Shown in pieces: positions 48,701 to 60,544 of a DNA stretch of 64,000 bases. How positions within the stretch are numbered: the first letter of the stretch is position 1; each line of letters opens with the position of its first letter. Source of the stretch: Gnetum montanum (lineage: Eukaryota > Streptophyta > Gnetopsida > Gnetales > Gnetaceae); NCBI GenBank assembly GCA_015680685.1, contig MNCI01016519.1, positions 256,802-320,801 of the forward strand, in the 5' to 3' direction. The position numbers and the translations under genes were made by a program. Below the pieces are notes generated by a model. The model saw only the letters and a list, made by a program, of their open reading frames with translations, was not told where the DNA came from and ran no database searches.

Positions 48701-49860
48701 GGTAAGGTGATTTGAGCAATGGTGGAGCTAATAGTATTATCTTAATAGAAGTCTATAATCTTCACTATTTGTGTTGTGCTAAATTTAAACTTGCATGACT
48801 CTTTGGTGAGGTCTTGGATCATTTGGAAGGCTTGATCCAAGCCTTGGGACATCCTTATAGGCTGCAGTGTTTATAACAATGCCTAAGGAGTAGATTGAAT
48901 AGCTTGGGGCCATGCAATGCACATTAGTATAGATGAAGAAGGTTATCTGACTATTGTTATAGGAGGGTTAAATAGCAAGAAAGATGTTTGAATTGGGACA
49001 TGAGGGATGAAGGAAACAATAGGAGTATGGAAGGCTTGTAAAGCCTAGGATGATAAAGATGAGCCCAGTAGGATGATGAAAAGAATGTAGTGTGGTAGAT
49101 AACACAGGTGATGGTCATAATAAACAAGGTTAAGTTGTAAAAGGAATTAACGTGAATAATGAGGTAGAGTGGGGAGCTTTTTGAGATTGGTGTGTCATTA
49201 CAAAAGGTGTTGAGATGATCATGGAGGTAAATAAGAAGGTAGGTTAAGGAAATTGATTTACAAAGGAGACATGATTCTTAGTTTATAATTGAGATGGAGA
49301 GTGTAAATTTGGAGGTGGTCACCTGTGGAGCTAACCACTACATTAGGTCCTTTAGAAATGTATCCAATTCATACTCAACCTCAAACTCATCTTGGTCTCC
49401 TTGGCCTTAATCTTAAATGACTTTGTCACTCGCCTCATCCTAGTCTACTAATTACTCCAACATATGGGTATGAAACTCAGTTAGTTCAATTTGGTCATAG
49501 GGGGAGGGAACATACTCCTTTTCATTTTCATGGATTATCTCACAGTGACATTTCAATTCTAACTCTTTTCAAAGGATAAGCAAGTTAGCTTGAATTTCAG
49601 CACAAATGAAGTTGTAAATGTTTATGTAATATGGGTCTAGTCCTAGCCTTCTAAGGGATTGCCTTCATTCTACTATGGTTAGATCCTTAAGATTGTATAT
49701 GTGGATAGCTTTCTAGTTTGAGGCCATATATACTATGTTATGTGGTAAGATATTTAAAACAAAAGGCATGAAATGTAAGGGACCAATTAAATTCATCAAG
49801 TATGGTAAGGTTCTTTTTTTGTCTTTATTGTTTTGTTTTTGTTTGAACAAGCCTTAGCTC
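48701..49860 (-). other. 5' part of Tat-like gag or leader, no clear frame
   Basis: An acidic stretch of gag may lie at 49,320-49,560, but I cannot follow a frame. Nothing else is recognised. Confidence 0.35.
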
Positions 49861-50215
49861 ATAGAGTGTGAAGGTTCACAACATGTGAGGCTTCAGTGTG
49901 TGAAACTTTAACTTATGAACCTTCAACTTTTGAGGCTTCAGCTTGTGACACTTCAGCTTATGAAGCTTCAGCATGCGAAAATCACAATGCATGGAACTTT
50001 CAACATGTGTAACTTTCAACATGTGAAACTTCAAATGTGTAAGAGTACAAATTATGAAAATTCCCACTTTTGAAGCTCTAACATGTAAGAGCCCCAATGT
50101 GTAGAGCTCTAACATGTAAAACTTATAACATATAGAGCTCTAATGTATGAATCTCTATCCTGTGAAAGTTATAACATGTAGAGCTCCAACATGTGAAGCT
50201 TCAATGTGTAAACTA
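49861..50215 (-). repeat. 15-bp minisatellite encoding a pentapeptide pattern
   Basis: About 21 units of 15 or 16 bases with consensus AACATGTGAAGCTTC (plus strand) lie in tandem. Because the unit is five codons, the minus strand stays open over 49,876-50,115 and reads as repeats of a K-x-H-x-L pattern such as KLHKLKCHKLKPQKLKVHKL. The array lies between the 5' LTR and gag of the Tat-like element. Confidence 0.85.
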
Positions 50216-50724
50216 CAATTGTAATGAGAAAAAGTGTTTCAAAAATTTTCCTAACATGAGTAACAATGTTGGTAAAGCAAAAATGGGCTTCAGCGTATGT
50301 GCTAAGCACAAAAAAATTTAAAATTGTAGGTATAGGGAATAGGAAAACCAACATACACTATAGTTGCAAAAATAATATTTCAAGCTATAAATGTAGGAAA
50401 TAAGGGAAGCGTTATGCACTACAACTATAGGAAAAATTACTTTTCTACTATTGAGAGAAGGAAGTTAAGACATGGCTTTGCACTACCATAATAAAAATTA
50501 ATTTTTAATTTTCCAAGTGCAAGCAACTAAGGCAGTGATGTGCAATGCAACAACAAAAATAGTGATCAAAGTTTTATTTTAGTAAGGTTGGCTTTTACCT
50601 AACATGTTGGACTTTGGAAAACCAAAAAATAATTTTTAATAGTAAAAAAAAGCAATCAAGCATTGGTGTAGATGGGTTTTTATTGAAGAATTCAAGTAGA
50701 GGCCCTCCTTCTAGCACTAAAAAC
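50216..50724 (-). other. Leader next to the 5' LTR of the Tat-like element, with candidate primer site
   Basis: On the minus strand the sequence just after the LTR reads TAGTGCTAGAAGGAGGGCC (about 50,699-50,718). It has the position and form of a primer site, but I cannot assign its tRNA with certainty. The rest is featureless. Confidence 0.45.
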
Positions 50725-51370
50725 TATAACGACTAGAAAATTTGATGCTAGGAGAACCAAAAATTCTAGAGTGAAATAGTTTAGCTCGCACATCCATGGG
50801 CCTCAAAAAGAACCTACAAGCACCTCAAACAGTCTAGCTGATTGCTTGATGACTTGGAGGATCTATTACGAAATACTATAAAAATAAGTAAAAATGTAAG
50901 GAAAGGTATTTCAAATGCTAAATGTACTAATAGAAAGATTGCATGAAATGATATGGCAAAATAAAGAAGCTATAACTTTATATTGAATGTTGTGAAAGAA
51001 AAGTTCAAAAAATACAAATCATGGGCTATGCAAGCTTAATTATACAAACATGTCTCTAAAATTTGATGCATACAACAAGGTGTATTCTACCACCAGATCT
51101 GCAATTGTCTTTCTTCACTCAGTCTGCTATTGAACTTCGTTTGCCACTACTTCTCTCTAGTTTGCATGTTTAGTGCTCAATGAAAATGGTTGTGGACTCT
51201 TGGATATTTGCACTACTCCAAAATTTTGAAGTTTAGCCAAATGCAAAATGATCCAAAAGTCTTGAGAATGATACAAACTTTGGTTTAAATATGTCATTTA
51301 TTCGCTAATTTTTTGCTAGCTTGATTCTGCCAAAGTCTTGATATTCCCTACAACATTTTTAATGTCTTTT
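50725..51370 (-). repeat. 5' LTR of the Tat-like element, left piece
   Basis: It begins TATAACGACTAG, corresponding to TGTAATGACTAG at 41,362, and follows 41,362-41,998 closely (for example ACCAAAAATTCTAGAGTGAAATAG in both). It is interrupted at CTTTT (51,366-51,370) by a Sirevirus-like element and resumes at 62,709. Confidence 0.85.
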
Positions 51371-52485
51371 TTTTTTACCAATAACTTAGAAGGGAGGTTG
51401 AATAAGTTCTCCAATGAAAATCACTATGGCCACCAAAATCAAACATAATTTTTACGTGGTTCCCCAAATTGGGTAGTCCACACTTGGAGGGTAGAATTTG
51501 TGCACACCTCAAGACCCTGTTGCTTCAAAAATGTGGTTTGAAGGGCACCACAACCTTTATAAGATTTTATCTCCACTCCAGAGTGTTTTATCACTATGAA
51601 ACCACTCAACCCCACAAGGTTCCAATGAGCTCAAAATGTGATTTAAATGATCTCATAACCTTTACAAACATGAGCTCCACACCAAAGTGTTTTATCACTA
51701 CAAGAACACTCAAGGTCACAAGGTTCCAACAAGCTCAACAAAGATTCCTTTTCATAAGAAGCGCATCAACCCTACAGGGCTACAAAAAAGAAAGAAAAAG
51801 ATCAACAAGAAAGTGTGTCTTGATTTACATAGTCCTTGCAATGAGGCTCAATAGAACCAATACATAAAAATGTTAATATAATGAAGGACAAACGCATAAT
51901 CTCTTTGAGTAGCCTTGGATAGATTTGACAATGAATAGTACTTGCACATTTTCCAAGAATTCCACTTTGTCTTATATCCTTTAACTTTTAAAAAATTCCT
52001 TGGAATTTATGCAATAGCTATTAAACATCTACTTTTGACGTCTACTCAGAGGATGAGACATCTAATTGCAACCAACCTCAATGCAAGTGAGACATGTACC
52101 AAAAAGTGGAGACATCTATAGTGAGACGTCTATTCTGCAAGTTAGACATCTACTGTCAACTTGAGATCTCTACTCTAGTTCACACTTTGAGATTTGTAGC
52201 ATTCCTTTGTTATTTTGGCATCTCAATAGTCTTTGGAACATGTTCTTTTGGTTCATAGACTCCATTTCTATTCATGTTTGCATTTGTCCACTTTAGTCGT
52301 CATTTCATCATTATAGCTCTCATTCTTAAATTCTTGGTTCTTTGAGCTCTTATTTTAAAGTCTTGGATCTCCATGTGATGTCCTTGCTCATTATAGTCTT
52401 TCATGGTCTTGCAAGACTACAATCACACACATGCATTCTACATTCTCCATTTTCTCTAAGGTTTTGATATACCAAAATATCAACA
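51371..52485 (-). repeat. 3' LTR of the pol-less Sirevirus-like element
   Basis: It is 1,115 bases and matches 61,612-62,703 throughout. On the plus strand it ends ATATCAACA followed by ATCTCCCCCTTT, the complement of the polypurine tract (52,486-52,497). It contains intact AGACGTCT at 52,124-52,131 and TGACGTCT at 52,036-52,043, among decayed copies. Confidence 0.9.
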
Positions 52486-52497
52486 ATCTCCCCCTTT

Positions 52498-52990
52498 CTA
52501 GTGATGTCCAAAATGTAAGAAAATGGGTTAATACATTCCATATATATATATATATATGATAAAAAATAAAAGCATTTAATATTTCTACTTAAATTCCAAT
52601 GATAGTAGAGGATATGGCTCAAATAAAGGCTTAAATCAATGGATCCAAATCACATGAGTTCACAAGAAAAGCTAGAACCTTCAAGAGCTACCTAAAAACT
52701 ATCCATCATATGTAATCCAAATGCCCATATAAATGTCAAAAGTATAACCTGTCTTCAAATTATAACAAACTAAGATGCATGTCACCAACTAGGAACAAGT
52801 GCTATCAATATACATAAATGTAGCCAACTAAAGAAAATATATAAATTTAACATAAAGCATCAAGCTATCCAATGTAAACTATCACATCCATATCATATGA
52901 ATCTATATATACAAAATCCAACATAACTAAATCTAAAAAATCTTCCCTTTTTTGAAATCACCCAAAACATGGAGGGAGAGATGAAGCCCT
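52498..52990 (-). other. 3' untranslated region of the pol-less Sirevirus-like element
   Basis: No ORF. It contains an (AT)n microsatellite at 52,540-52,557 and otherwise plain AT-rich sequence between ORF2 and the polypurine tract. Confidence 0.55.
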
Positions 52991-52991
52991 T

Positions 52992-54611
52992 CTAGTCACA
53001 GATCTCATTTGCATCAACTTCATTGGAGTCAGATGTTGCACTGATAGGCCTATAAATTCCCTCTTCATCATCGTCACTACTAGTACTATAGTTGTTACTA
53101 GAGATATGGTTCTCATCATCATCATCTGAAGATGGAACTGTGATAGAAGCTCTACAAGAATGTAGCTTCATCAAAAACTAAGATGATGTAGGTAGATGAG
53201 ATGGAGAATCTAAGAAGATGAGAAAGCATACTTCCTCTAGTATCTAATAGGATTAGTTGATCTCCAATAAGATGTGGTCCCAAAGATGCTCTTCATCACC
53301 TACTACTCAAAGGTTTAAGCAGTATCATCATGAATATGAGAGTAAGGTTTAAGGTATGCAAGATCAGAAACTCCTCCTAGATATGTGCTAGTTGTGCATC
53401 AAGATCTAAAAAATCATAGGCATTTCATGAGTCATATGCATAGGATGGCCTAGAAACTATCAAGTGCCTAGTTGGTGTTGGACAATCCTTCTCACTATCT
53501 AACATGAGAAGGGTGATAATCTCCTCAAACTACTATCCATCTGGAGGACGAGGTACTCCAACTACATCTATTCTCTTATGAAGGTAGAGAGGTTCCATCC
53601 AATCATTCCAAGAGTCCTAGCAAATGTTTCAGCATCTTCTTGAGAATTGATTTCACTTTGCTACTAATAGATTTGGACTGTCTCAACTAAGAAGAGGCCC
53701 TAGAAGGTGATGAAGCTTTCTTCTTTCTTGCTTTCTAAGGTCTATAGCTTGGTTTTGTAGGTCCTCTGTGAGTGGTACTTCTTTTCTTAGAATATTCACC
53801 AAAACTTCTTTTACCTTTTAATAGAGGCATGTTAAGAATTGGCACTCCTCACTAGCGAATCAATAGACTAATAACAAGAGGATGCCCATAAATACTCTTT
53901 CTAGTGAATAGTCCTAACATGTTTCTATAAAGGATATGTCCCAAGTCTAACGGTTGAATAGTAAGAACACAATATAGGACAAAAGCTTGAGCTAATAACA
54001 AATAACTATAACTTCCCCCTTTAACAATGATATTATACAACACAATAAGGATGAGCGTAGATGCATCTATGGCCATATGACTTCTAAGCACTTTGCCCCT
54101 TCTCAATGATACTGATTGACCAAAAATAACATCACAAAACTCCTCATGGAAAATAGGGATTACACCATTTAAGAAAATATTTAACATAGAATGAATGGTA
54201 ATCCTATGAACCTCAGAGCTAGAAATGCCAAGAATGGCATTCACTACTTGGGGAGTTGTCTTAATCAAAATTCCCTCAATGGCAGAAGTAAAGGCCTGAA
54301 TAGTAGCACTAGTGATGGAAATATTACTATAAAATTCTTTGATAAAGATCTTAGAAACACAAAATTCATTGAAATGAAAGAGACCCAATTGATCATTGAA
54401 AAAATGCCATCAACTCCTTTTGGCAATGCTTCTAAAAGCAAAGAGATCTTTTAGCTATGATTGAGATAGAGCATGTTACCTCAAATCAATGTTGTGCTTC
54501 AACAAAATGAAAGTGAGGCAGATAAGTGGTTGTTGTATTTGAGGATGCTCCGTTTGACATTTTACTCTTACATGGTGGAGCTTTAGACGTCCCAATCTTC
54601 TTGTATGTCAT
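52992..54611 (-). pseudogene. ORF2 of the pol-less Sirevirus-like element, PF20167-like plant transposon protein
   Basis: An ATG at 54,611 begins MTYKKIGTSKAPPCKSKMSN, then HFHFVEAQH near 54,500. A 178-codon open stretch (53,852-54,388) follows with FIKEFYSNISI, VNAILGISSSEVHRI, SHMAIDASTLILIVLYNIIV and LDLGHILYRNML. The tail (52,992-53,174) is Ser and Asp-rich (SSDDDDENHISS). The basic start, FVxAxxxxxFE-like phrase, EFYxN motif, LGI(S/P) motif and acidic tail recall the 'putative plant transposon protein' family (PF20167), whose function is unknown. One or two frameshifts and several stops are present. I have not been able to run a profile search. Confidence 0.6.
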
Positions 54612-54720
54612 GGATTTGCAAGGAAATGAATTAATTTGTACTATGGTAAAAGCCCTAGTCGACTACTCTTGGATGTCTAAGATTGCATGAGGAAAAATGA
54701 AAAAAGAAAGGAGTGTTTGC

Positions 54721-54845
54721 TTTATATAATTGTGACTTTCTAGGGTTTTTCTTGCAAATTTAGACATCTAATTAAACTGATAGACATCTATCTCATGTTC
54801 AATGTAACTCAAACAGACATCTATCTTTCATATGTAGATGTCTAA
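54721..54845 (-). promoter_or_regulatory. Internal promoter upstream of ORF2
   Basis: On the minus strand four copies of AGACATCT or AGATGTCT (54,761, 54,782, 54,813 and 54,834, approximate) are followed by a TATA box ATTATATAAA at 54,721-54,730. The ORF2 ATG lies about 110 bases further on. The arrangement copies that of the LTR promoters in this window. Promoter function is inferred. Confidence 0.6.
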
Positions 54846-55106
54846 TGTTGGACATCTTTCCTAGTAGTGAAATATCTGAAGCATGGGAAGTTTAAGGGAT
54901 AGCTATCATGGATTATAATCCTATAAGAATTTTAAGCAAGATAAGAAAATGAATACTTACCTCTACTTACCTCACTTACTTATGGGAGATCATGAAATCT
55001 ATGGAATGAGGTTTGCCTTTCAAAGTTTCTCCTATCTTTGTACAAGTTTCCTATATTTCTAATGTTTGAATTTCCTTCATAAAATTGTTCATGAGAGTTC
55101 TTTCTT

Positions 55107-56752
55107 CTATTCTTTTTGCTTGACTCTTGAAATCTTCTTACTTTCCTTTCCTTTTTTCTTTATCCTCCACTCCTTTTTGTCTTGCAAGGTATTCTTTCCA
55201 GGCATCTTTGGGTAAGACTGAGGAATCATATGGTATGACCAAGTATTCATGTGGTGATATTTTAAATTACAATTCCATTTCTTTTGCCCAATTTTACCAT
55301 AATAATAGCACCTAACCTTTCTACTTTGTGTAAAATGATCAAACCTTGGAACTACATTTTGTTTGGTTGAAGTGTCTATTAACACTTCTAACCTTGGTGT
55401 AGTCTTTTGTTTGGATGAAGCATTTTTTGAGGCTTCTTCTTGTTGATAGCATCCTAGTCCACTTTTATCATGTGGATATCTTCCTTATCCTAGAACTATG
55501 TGAAGAGATTCCTTTCCTTTGACAAGTCTCTCATTCACAAGTTTTGTATCTACAAGTTCTTTTTTAATCTATAGATTTCCCTTAGGTCTAATTTTTCTTG
55601 TGAGAGAACTAAATATTTTATGTTAATTTGAGATAATTCTGAATCCTTATCTTTTAGAGCCTTCTTTAGCTTGATAAAAAAGACCCTTAAAGGACAACAA
55701 TTCATTGCATAATAAATCATACCTTTCTTCATTTGGTTCTATTGCTTGATCATCATCTTCAATTATTTCGCCTTCATCTTCTATAAGAGCCATGCAAATG
55801 ATATGTGAATCTTACATGGTCTCCACCTTCTCTTCACTTTGTTCTTGATCCTAGTTGGTGAAGAAGTTGTTTTTGGACTTAGCTTCGAATTGATCTCCTT
55901 TTTTGATCTTGCAAGCACTAGAACATTTGGAGGCCACATGGCCTCTTTCACCACATATCCAACATTCTATATAAAATGCATCAAAATTTTAATTTTTTAA
56001 AATTATTACCCTTTTCTCTACCTTTTATGCCAAATTAATTAGGCCCTAGTTCATTGAAGCATCTTCCATTTCTAACAAGAAGTCTTTAAATACTCCTTGA
56101 TAAAAGGGATAGTTCATCTTCACTCTTTGTTTCTTGTTCAGCCAACTACATTTCCTTTGATGTAGATTTCAGGGCTATAGGCTTCTCTTGTATTGCTCCC
56201 TCACTTATGAGATTCATCTCATTAGCAACAAGAGAACTTTAAAGCTTTTCAAATTTTAGCACTAAAAAATCTTGAATTTCTTCCATGGCATTGACTTTCG
56301 ATCTAAACTTAGGCTACAAACTTCTAATCATTTTTATGATCACATCACTTTCTAGTAGGTCCTTCCCCATCCCTCTAGTTAGTACAACAAGATCATTTTC
56401 CCTAAAGAAGCAGTCCTTAATCTTTTATCCTTCTCTCATTTTTAATAAATCATATTCACTTTGCAACACAAGAAGTTTTTATTGTTTTACTACTAATGTA
56501 CCTTCATATGTTGCTTCTAATTTTTTCCAAATTTCTTTAGTAGTCTTACATCTAGTTACTTTACTAAATTAAGATTTACTTAAAGGGCAATAGAGATAAT
56601 TCTTTACTTTAGAATCAAACAAGAACTTATCTTTTTTATCTTGCATCTATTTGCTTCTTGGCTTAGTAGTTGAAGTGATGTTGTCGATGGATGGTATGTA
56701 GCCTTCAAGAATTGACTCCTAGACTTCAAATTCCATGTCTTTGAAGAATCCT
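55107..56752 (-). pseudogene. Sirevirus-like gag of the pol-less element (main part)
   Basis: From right to left on the minus strand: KEIWKKLEATYEGTLVV near 56,510-56,560 and FRSKVNAMEEIQDFLVLKFE near 56,240-56,310 (UBN2-type capsid region). An intact knuckle CWICGERGHVASKC lies at 55,923-55,964. A coiled coil (55,550-55,732, with KLKKALKDKDSELSQINIKY) follows, and then a second, degenerate knuckle CYYYGKIGQKKWNC at 55,269-55,310 and a Lys-rich tail. The double knuckle with coiled coil is Sirevirus-like. The N-terminus continues at 61,480-61,596 beyond the nested insertion. Stops are present. Confidence 0.85.
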
Positions 56753-57463
56753 TGCTGATGTGGACATCAAACAGGCCAAAGTAACATCTCTCCAATGATG
56801 GGATCTTTCTCTAGAGTTTTGGCATGTTTGGAAGTCTTTTGGGATCATTTTAATGACTTTAGGATGTTCTAGGGGCTATGGGGACTTTTTGGAAGGTGTC
56901 TAGTACTTCCAAGCCTCAAAGCAAGCATATTTAATTTTGAACCTTGCAAGAAAGAAGTCTTCACTAAATATTAGATGTCTTCTACACCTTAAAGACATCT
57001 TCTCTAATAACTTCTACACTCAGGAGAGACATCTTCTGTTTTTGAAAGACGTCTTCCACAGATTTTAATGAACATTTAATTGAATGATAAATTGGAGGAA
57101 AGATGAAGAGACAAAGGGAAAAAGATATAAATAGAACTCTTGGATCTTCAATTTATTAAAGACAGTTGGAACAGAGTCTGAAGAGAGAAAGAGAAAGTGT
57201 AGGAAGTTAAGAGAAGAGTAAAGAGATATAGAGTCTTGGCAAGGTGCCTTGATGATCATCCTTGTGAGTGTGTGATTGCTTTGATTAAGTGTGTGAGAGT
57301 TGGATTGAATATTTTTTATATCCTTGGGAATTATGCTTTCTTTTAGCTATAATTTCTCAATTTGGGCAAGAATAAAGCTTTCATTTTCCTTTTTCTTATT
57401 CAATTTGATGTTTTGTGACTTTAAGAGAGCTTGGATTATGGAATCCATGGAAGTTCCTCATCA
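56753..57463 (+). repeat. 5' LTR of the pol-less chromovirus-like element
   Basis: It starts TGCTGATGTGGACATC and ends TTCCTCATCA. It contains four AGATGTCT, AGACATCT or AGACGTCT words (about 56,981-57,054), the last intact, then TATAAATA at 57,126-57,133. Confidence 0.92.
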
Positions 57464-57466
57464 GAT

Positions 57467-57477
57467 TGGTATCAGAG
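57467..57477 (+). other. tRNA-iMet primer binding site
   Basis: TGGTATCAGAG is unchanged from the canonical sequence, three bases after the LTR. Confidence 0.9.
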
Positions 57478-57823
57478 TAGCTTGGAATTGAAGATAATTG
57501 TATTCAAGTGGATAATTCTCATCTCAATTGCAAAGAATCACTCTAAATTCTCAAGCTTGGATGAACTCTCTCTTGCTACTTGTTCTACTCATCGTAGGGT
57601 TTTCAAATTTTCGTTTGATCCCTAAGTTTGTCATATCTTCAATAATTGGAAGATAATTATGGAATTGGACATCCATTAACTTTTAATAGTAAGGTTTTGA
57701 AGATATTATGCTCATTTCTCTTAAGATCTAAGAATTTCTTATCTCATTCCTTGAGAAATCTTGAAAATTTCACCTTTCCTTGTAGAATTTTATGAAAATT
57801 ACTTTTTTAGATCAATTTCCATC

Positions 57824-59060
57824 ATGTCTCCAAAGAAGAATACAGTTCAAGCTTTATTAGGAGACATTGATGACATGATAAATGCTCTCAAGCTCATTGT
57901 TGAGAAAATTGAAAATCTTGGAGAGAACAAAGGACCTATTCTTCACCAAAAGCATCCAAGCAAGGGTACAATTCATGTAATTCTTCACCAAGTTCTTCTT
58001 CAAGAAATTCCTCAATGCTATCCCTTGAATATGATATTACTTTTAAAAATGAATACTTTGGAGAAGGAGAAGCTCAAGATGATGTTTTTCTTCATGCTCC
58101 TAGTGCTAAAAATAGGTCTCAAGGCTTCATTTTTCCTAGGAAAGGAAAAAAAGGAATTTCCTTTTAAGCCTCAAAGGAAGCAAGGTGAAGGAATTGAATT
58201 CACTCTTGCAAAAGCATTGTGACATGCTTTAAGGATGCCTCATTTTGAAGTCTAGTCATTCAATGGCATGGAAGAAACTGAATCTTTTCTCTCTTGGCTG
58301 AAAATGATTAACAAATACTTTGAACTTCAAGATGTAGAAAATCATCAAAAGGTGTCTTTTGTTGAAACCAAGTTGGAAGCATAACACTTGTATGGTGGAA
58401 GAAGGAAATTCATTCTTACAAGGTGAACAATGGTACTCCTATCAAGGATTGATCTTTAATGCAGTTCATGCTCAAGACAAAATTTGAGAAGACTCATCAT
58501 AGACAAGAGGCCATTGAAAAATTAAAATACCCAAGGCAAGTTGATAAGCATTGGAAGGAATACTACATGAATTTTTGTAAATCTTTCCAGGTTGCAAATG
58601 TTCATTGAGATGATTATGAATAAGCATCTAACTTTCAAGGAGGACTAAAAATGAAGTATCAACAAGAGCTAATCTTTTATGAGCCCCAAACAAAGGATGA
58701 GGCTTTTGAATTGGCTCCTAAGGCTGAAAATAAACTTCAAGGCTACACTAAAGGTCCTAAATATTCTAAGGGTAGGAACTCCAAAGCTTTTGAAGATGAG
58801 AAAGAAGCCAAGGAGAATGAAAATTCCAAAGAAGACACAAAGGAGAATCAAGAGAAGTTCAAGGAGGGCCAAAATTCTAAGAAAGACTACTCCAAGAATG
58901 AAAAAGGTCAAGGAAATGGCTATGGATCCAACCTTCAATGCTTCAATTTTCGTGAAAATGGACACAAAAAATGAAAGTGTGATAAGCCAAAGCTTTCCAA
59001 GAGAAAGGAACTCCAAATCCTAGGAAAGGAAGAATCCTCCACTGAAGGTAGACCTCTTGT
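57824..59060 (+). pseudogene. Chromovirus-type gag
   Basis: The ATG at 57,824 starts MSPKKNTVQALLGDIDDMIN and is preceded by a 350-base leader. The capsid signature FNGMEETESFLSWLKMINKY lies near 58,260-58,320. Later blocks include QVDKHWKEYYMNFCKSFQV near 58,540 and LIFYEPQTKDEAFELAPKAE near 58,670-58,735. A Lys, Glu and Asn-rich basic linker follows. The knuckle at 58,939-58,980 is CFNFRENGHKK with the last Cys after a stop. The Gag type is the same as in the chromovirus at 31,280-32,410. Frameshifts and stops are present. Confidence 0.82.
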
Positions 59061-59099
59061 GTTTTAAGATGCAACAAAAATTAAGTCTTGCATTTTTAT

Positions 59100-60297
59100 G
59101 GGCAATGTAATGTTAATTAAGGAAATGGGGAAGAAGAAAGATCTAATGAAGTAGAGATCAATGATAAAATGAGTTCTCAAGTATCTCCTATTAAGCAAAG
59201 GAGTGCTCAATACTTCAAGGTTTCAACAGAGGAAACCAAGAGCTTCATCAAAGGGACCAAAATATCTTTAAAGTCTAAGATGGTGCATGCTCATAATCAA
59301 GGAGAGTTACTGCCTCATGAGTCATTAGAGGTAAAGGATCCAAGCCAAAGGAATGGTAAGTATCAGTGGATTTCTTGAAGAAGGGCTAAGAGAATTACTA
59401 GAAGGTATGAAAGTCATACCTTTTACAATTGTTCTATACCTTGTGATAAGGGAAAAGAGATTTCAAGCCAAGTTGAGGCAATTTCATGGGAGATAGGTAA
59501 GTCTTCTAGCCAAGGTATGTGAAAGAATGATTTTTTTAATGATTTTTTTGATGAAAATGATGTTACATCCAAGAAGGATAGTTTATCTTTTGAGATGGTA
59601 CCTCCAAAATGGGATGAAGAGCTTGTTGATGATTCCTTTGACAACAAGCATCCATTGGAATTGGGAACTCCTATTTGGGATCTTTCCCCTTCAAGCTTTG
59701 ATGAGATTAGACAGCCACATGTTGAAGATCAAGTTCAACCAAAATTGAATGGGAGAAGCCAAGGTAAGTAACTATGAGCTTTACCTTATTCATGGTAGTA
59801 CTATCTCTCATGTTGAAACTAGTGTGATGTATGCTAGTTTTTCACTTCAACTTGGTAGTAATTTGTTCAATTGTGATGATGAGGATCATGATCATTTTTA
59901 TGATTGTGATGAAATTATGAGTCATGTTGAAAATGATAAGAGAAATGTAACTTTTTATGTAATTGTAAGTAAGAGGAAGACTAATAATGGTAATGTGTTC
60001 GATGATGATGGCTATTGGCATAGTCCTTATGGGAAGATCATTATTGATGTTGGTGAAGACATTGATAATGATATGGTTTTATAGAAATTGGAGATGTTTT
60101 CTATGCATTATGACAAGGATGAATTTTTCAAAGGTGTTAAAGAACTTGATTGTCTTGGTTGTGAAATGGATGAGCAGCATGAAGAAAATCTACATTGTGG
60201 TGATGATGGTGAAGGGGAGAAATATAATAGTCTCCCAAACACCAAGAAGAAGAAAGTGAAGAAGATGAAAAAAAAGAAAGAAATGAAGTTAGTTTGA
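59100..60297 (+). pseudogene. ORF2 of the pol-less chromovirus-like element, unknown protein
   Basis: It occupies the place of pol. It starts with a block that follows gag (59,169-59,378, ending in a TGA). A conserved block follows at 59,385-59,500 (ITRRYESHTFYNCSIP and SQVEAISWE). Next is an acidic block near 59,590-59,700 (SFEMVPPKWDEELVDDSFDN and LELGTPIWDLSPSSFDEI). The last frame, 59,749-60,297, is acidic with one TAG and ends in a Lys run. The block is conserved at 13,337-13,453 in an inverted copy. No known domain is recognised. Confidence 0.65.
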
Positions 60298-60439
60298 GGA
60301 GACCTAATCCTTTTGAATTTCCTTAATCTTTTGTTATTGCAAGTCATGGAAGAAACACATGCGAATTGGTGCCCTCAAAATGGAAGCATAGTAAAGCCTT
60401 TGAAGGAAAAGACCATATCCACTCTTCTTTCATGAATTT

Positions 60440-60544
60440 NNNNNNNNNNNNNNNNNNNNNNNNNNNNNNNNNNNNNNNNNNNNNNNNNNNNNNNNNNNNN
60501 NNNNNNNNNNNNNNNNNNNNNNNNNNNNNNNNNNNNNNNNNNNN
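60440..60544. other. Assembly gap of 105 N
   Basis: Unresolved bases in the 3' untranslated region of the nested element. Any ORF across it is meaningless. Confidence 1.

Noticed and set aside
58669-59016. 115-codon minus-strand ORF with hydrophobic stretches
   Set aside because: It is the antisense shadow of the Lys and Glu-rich gag linker.
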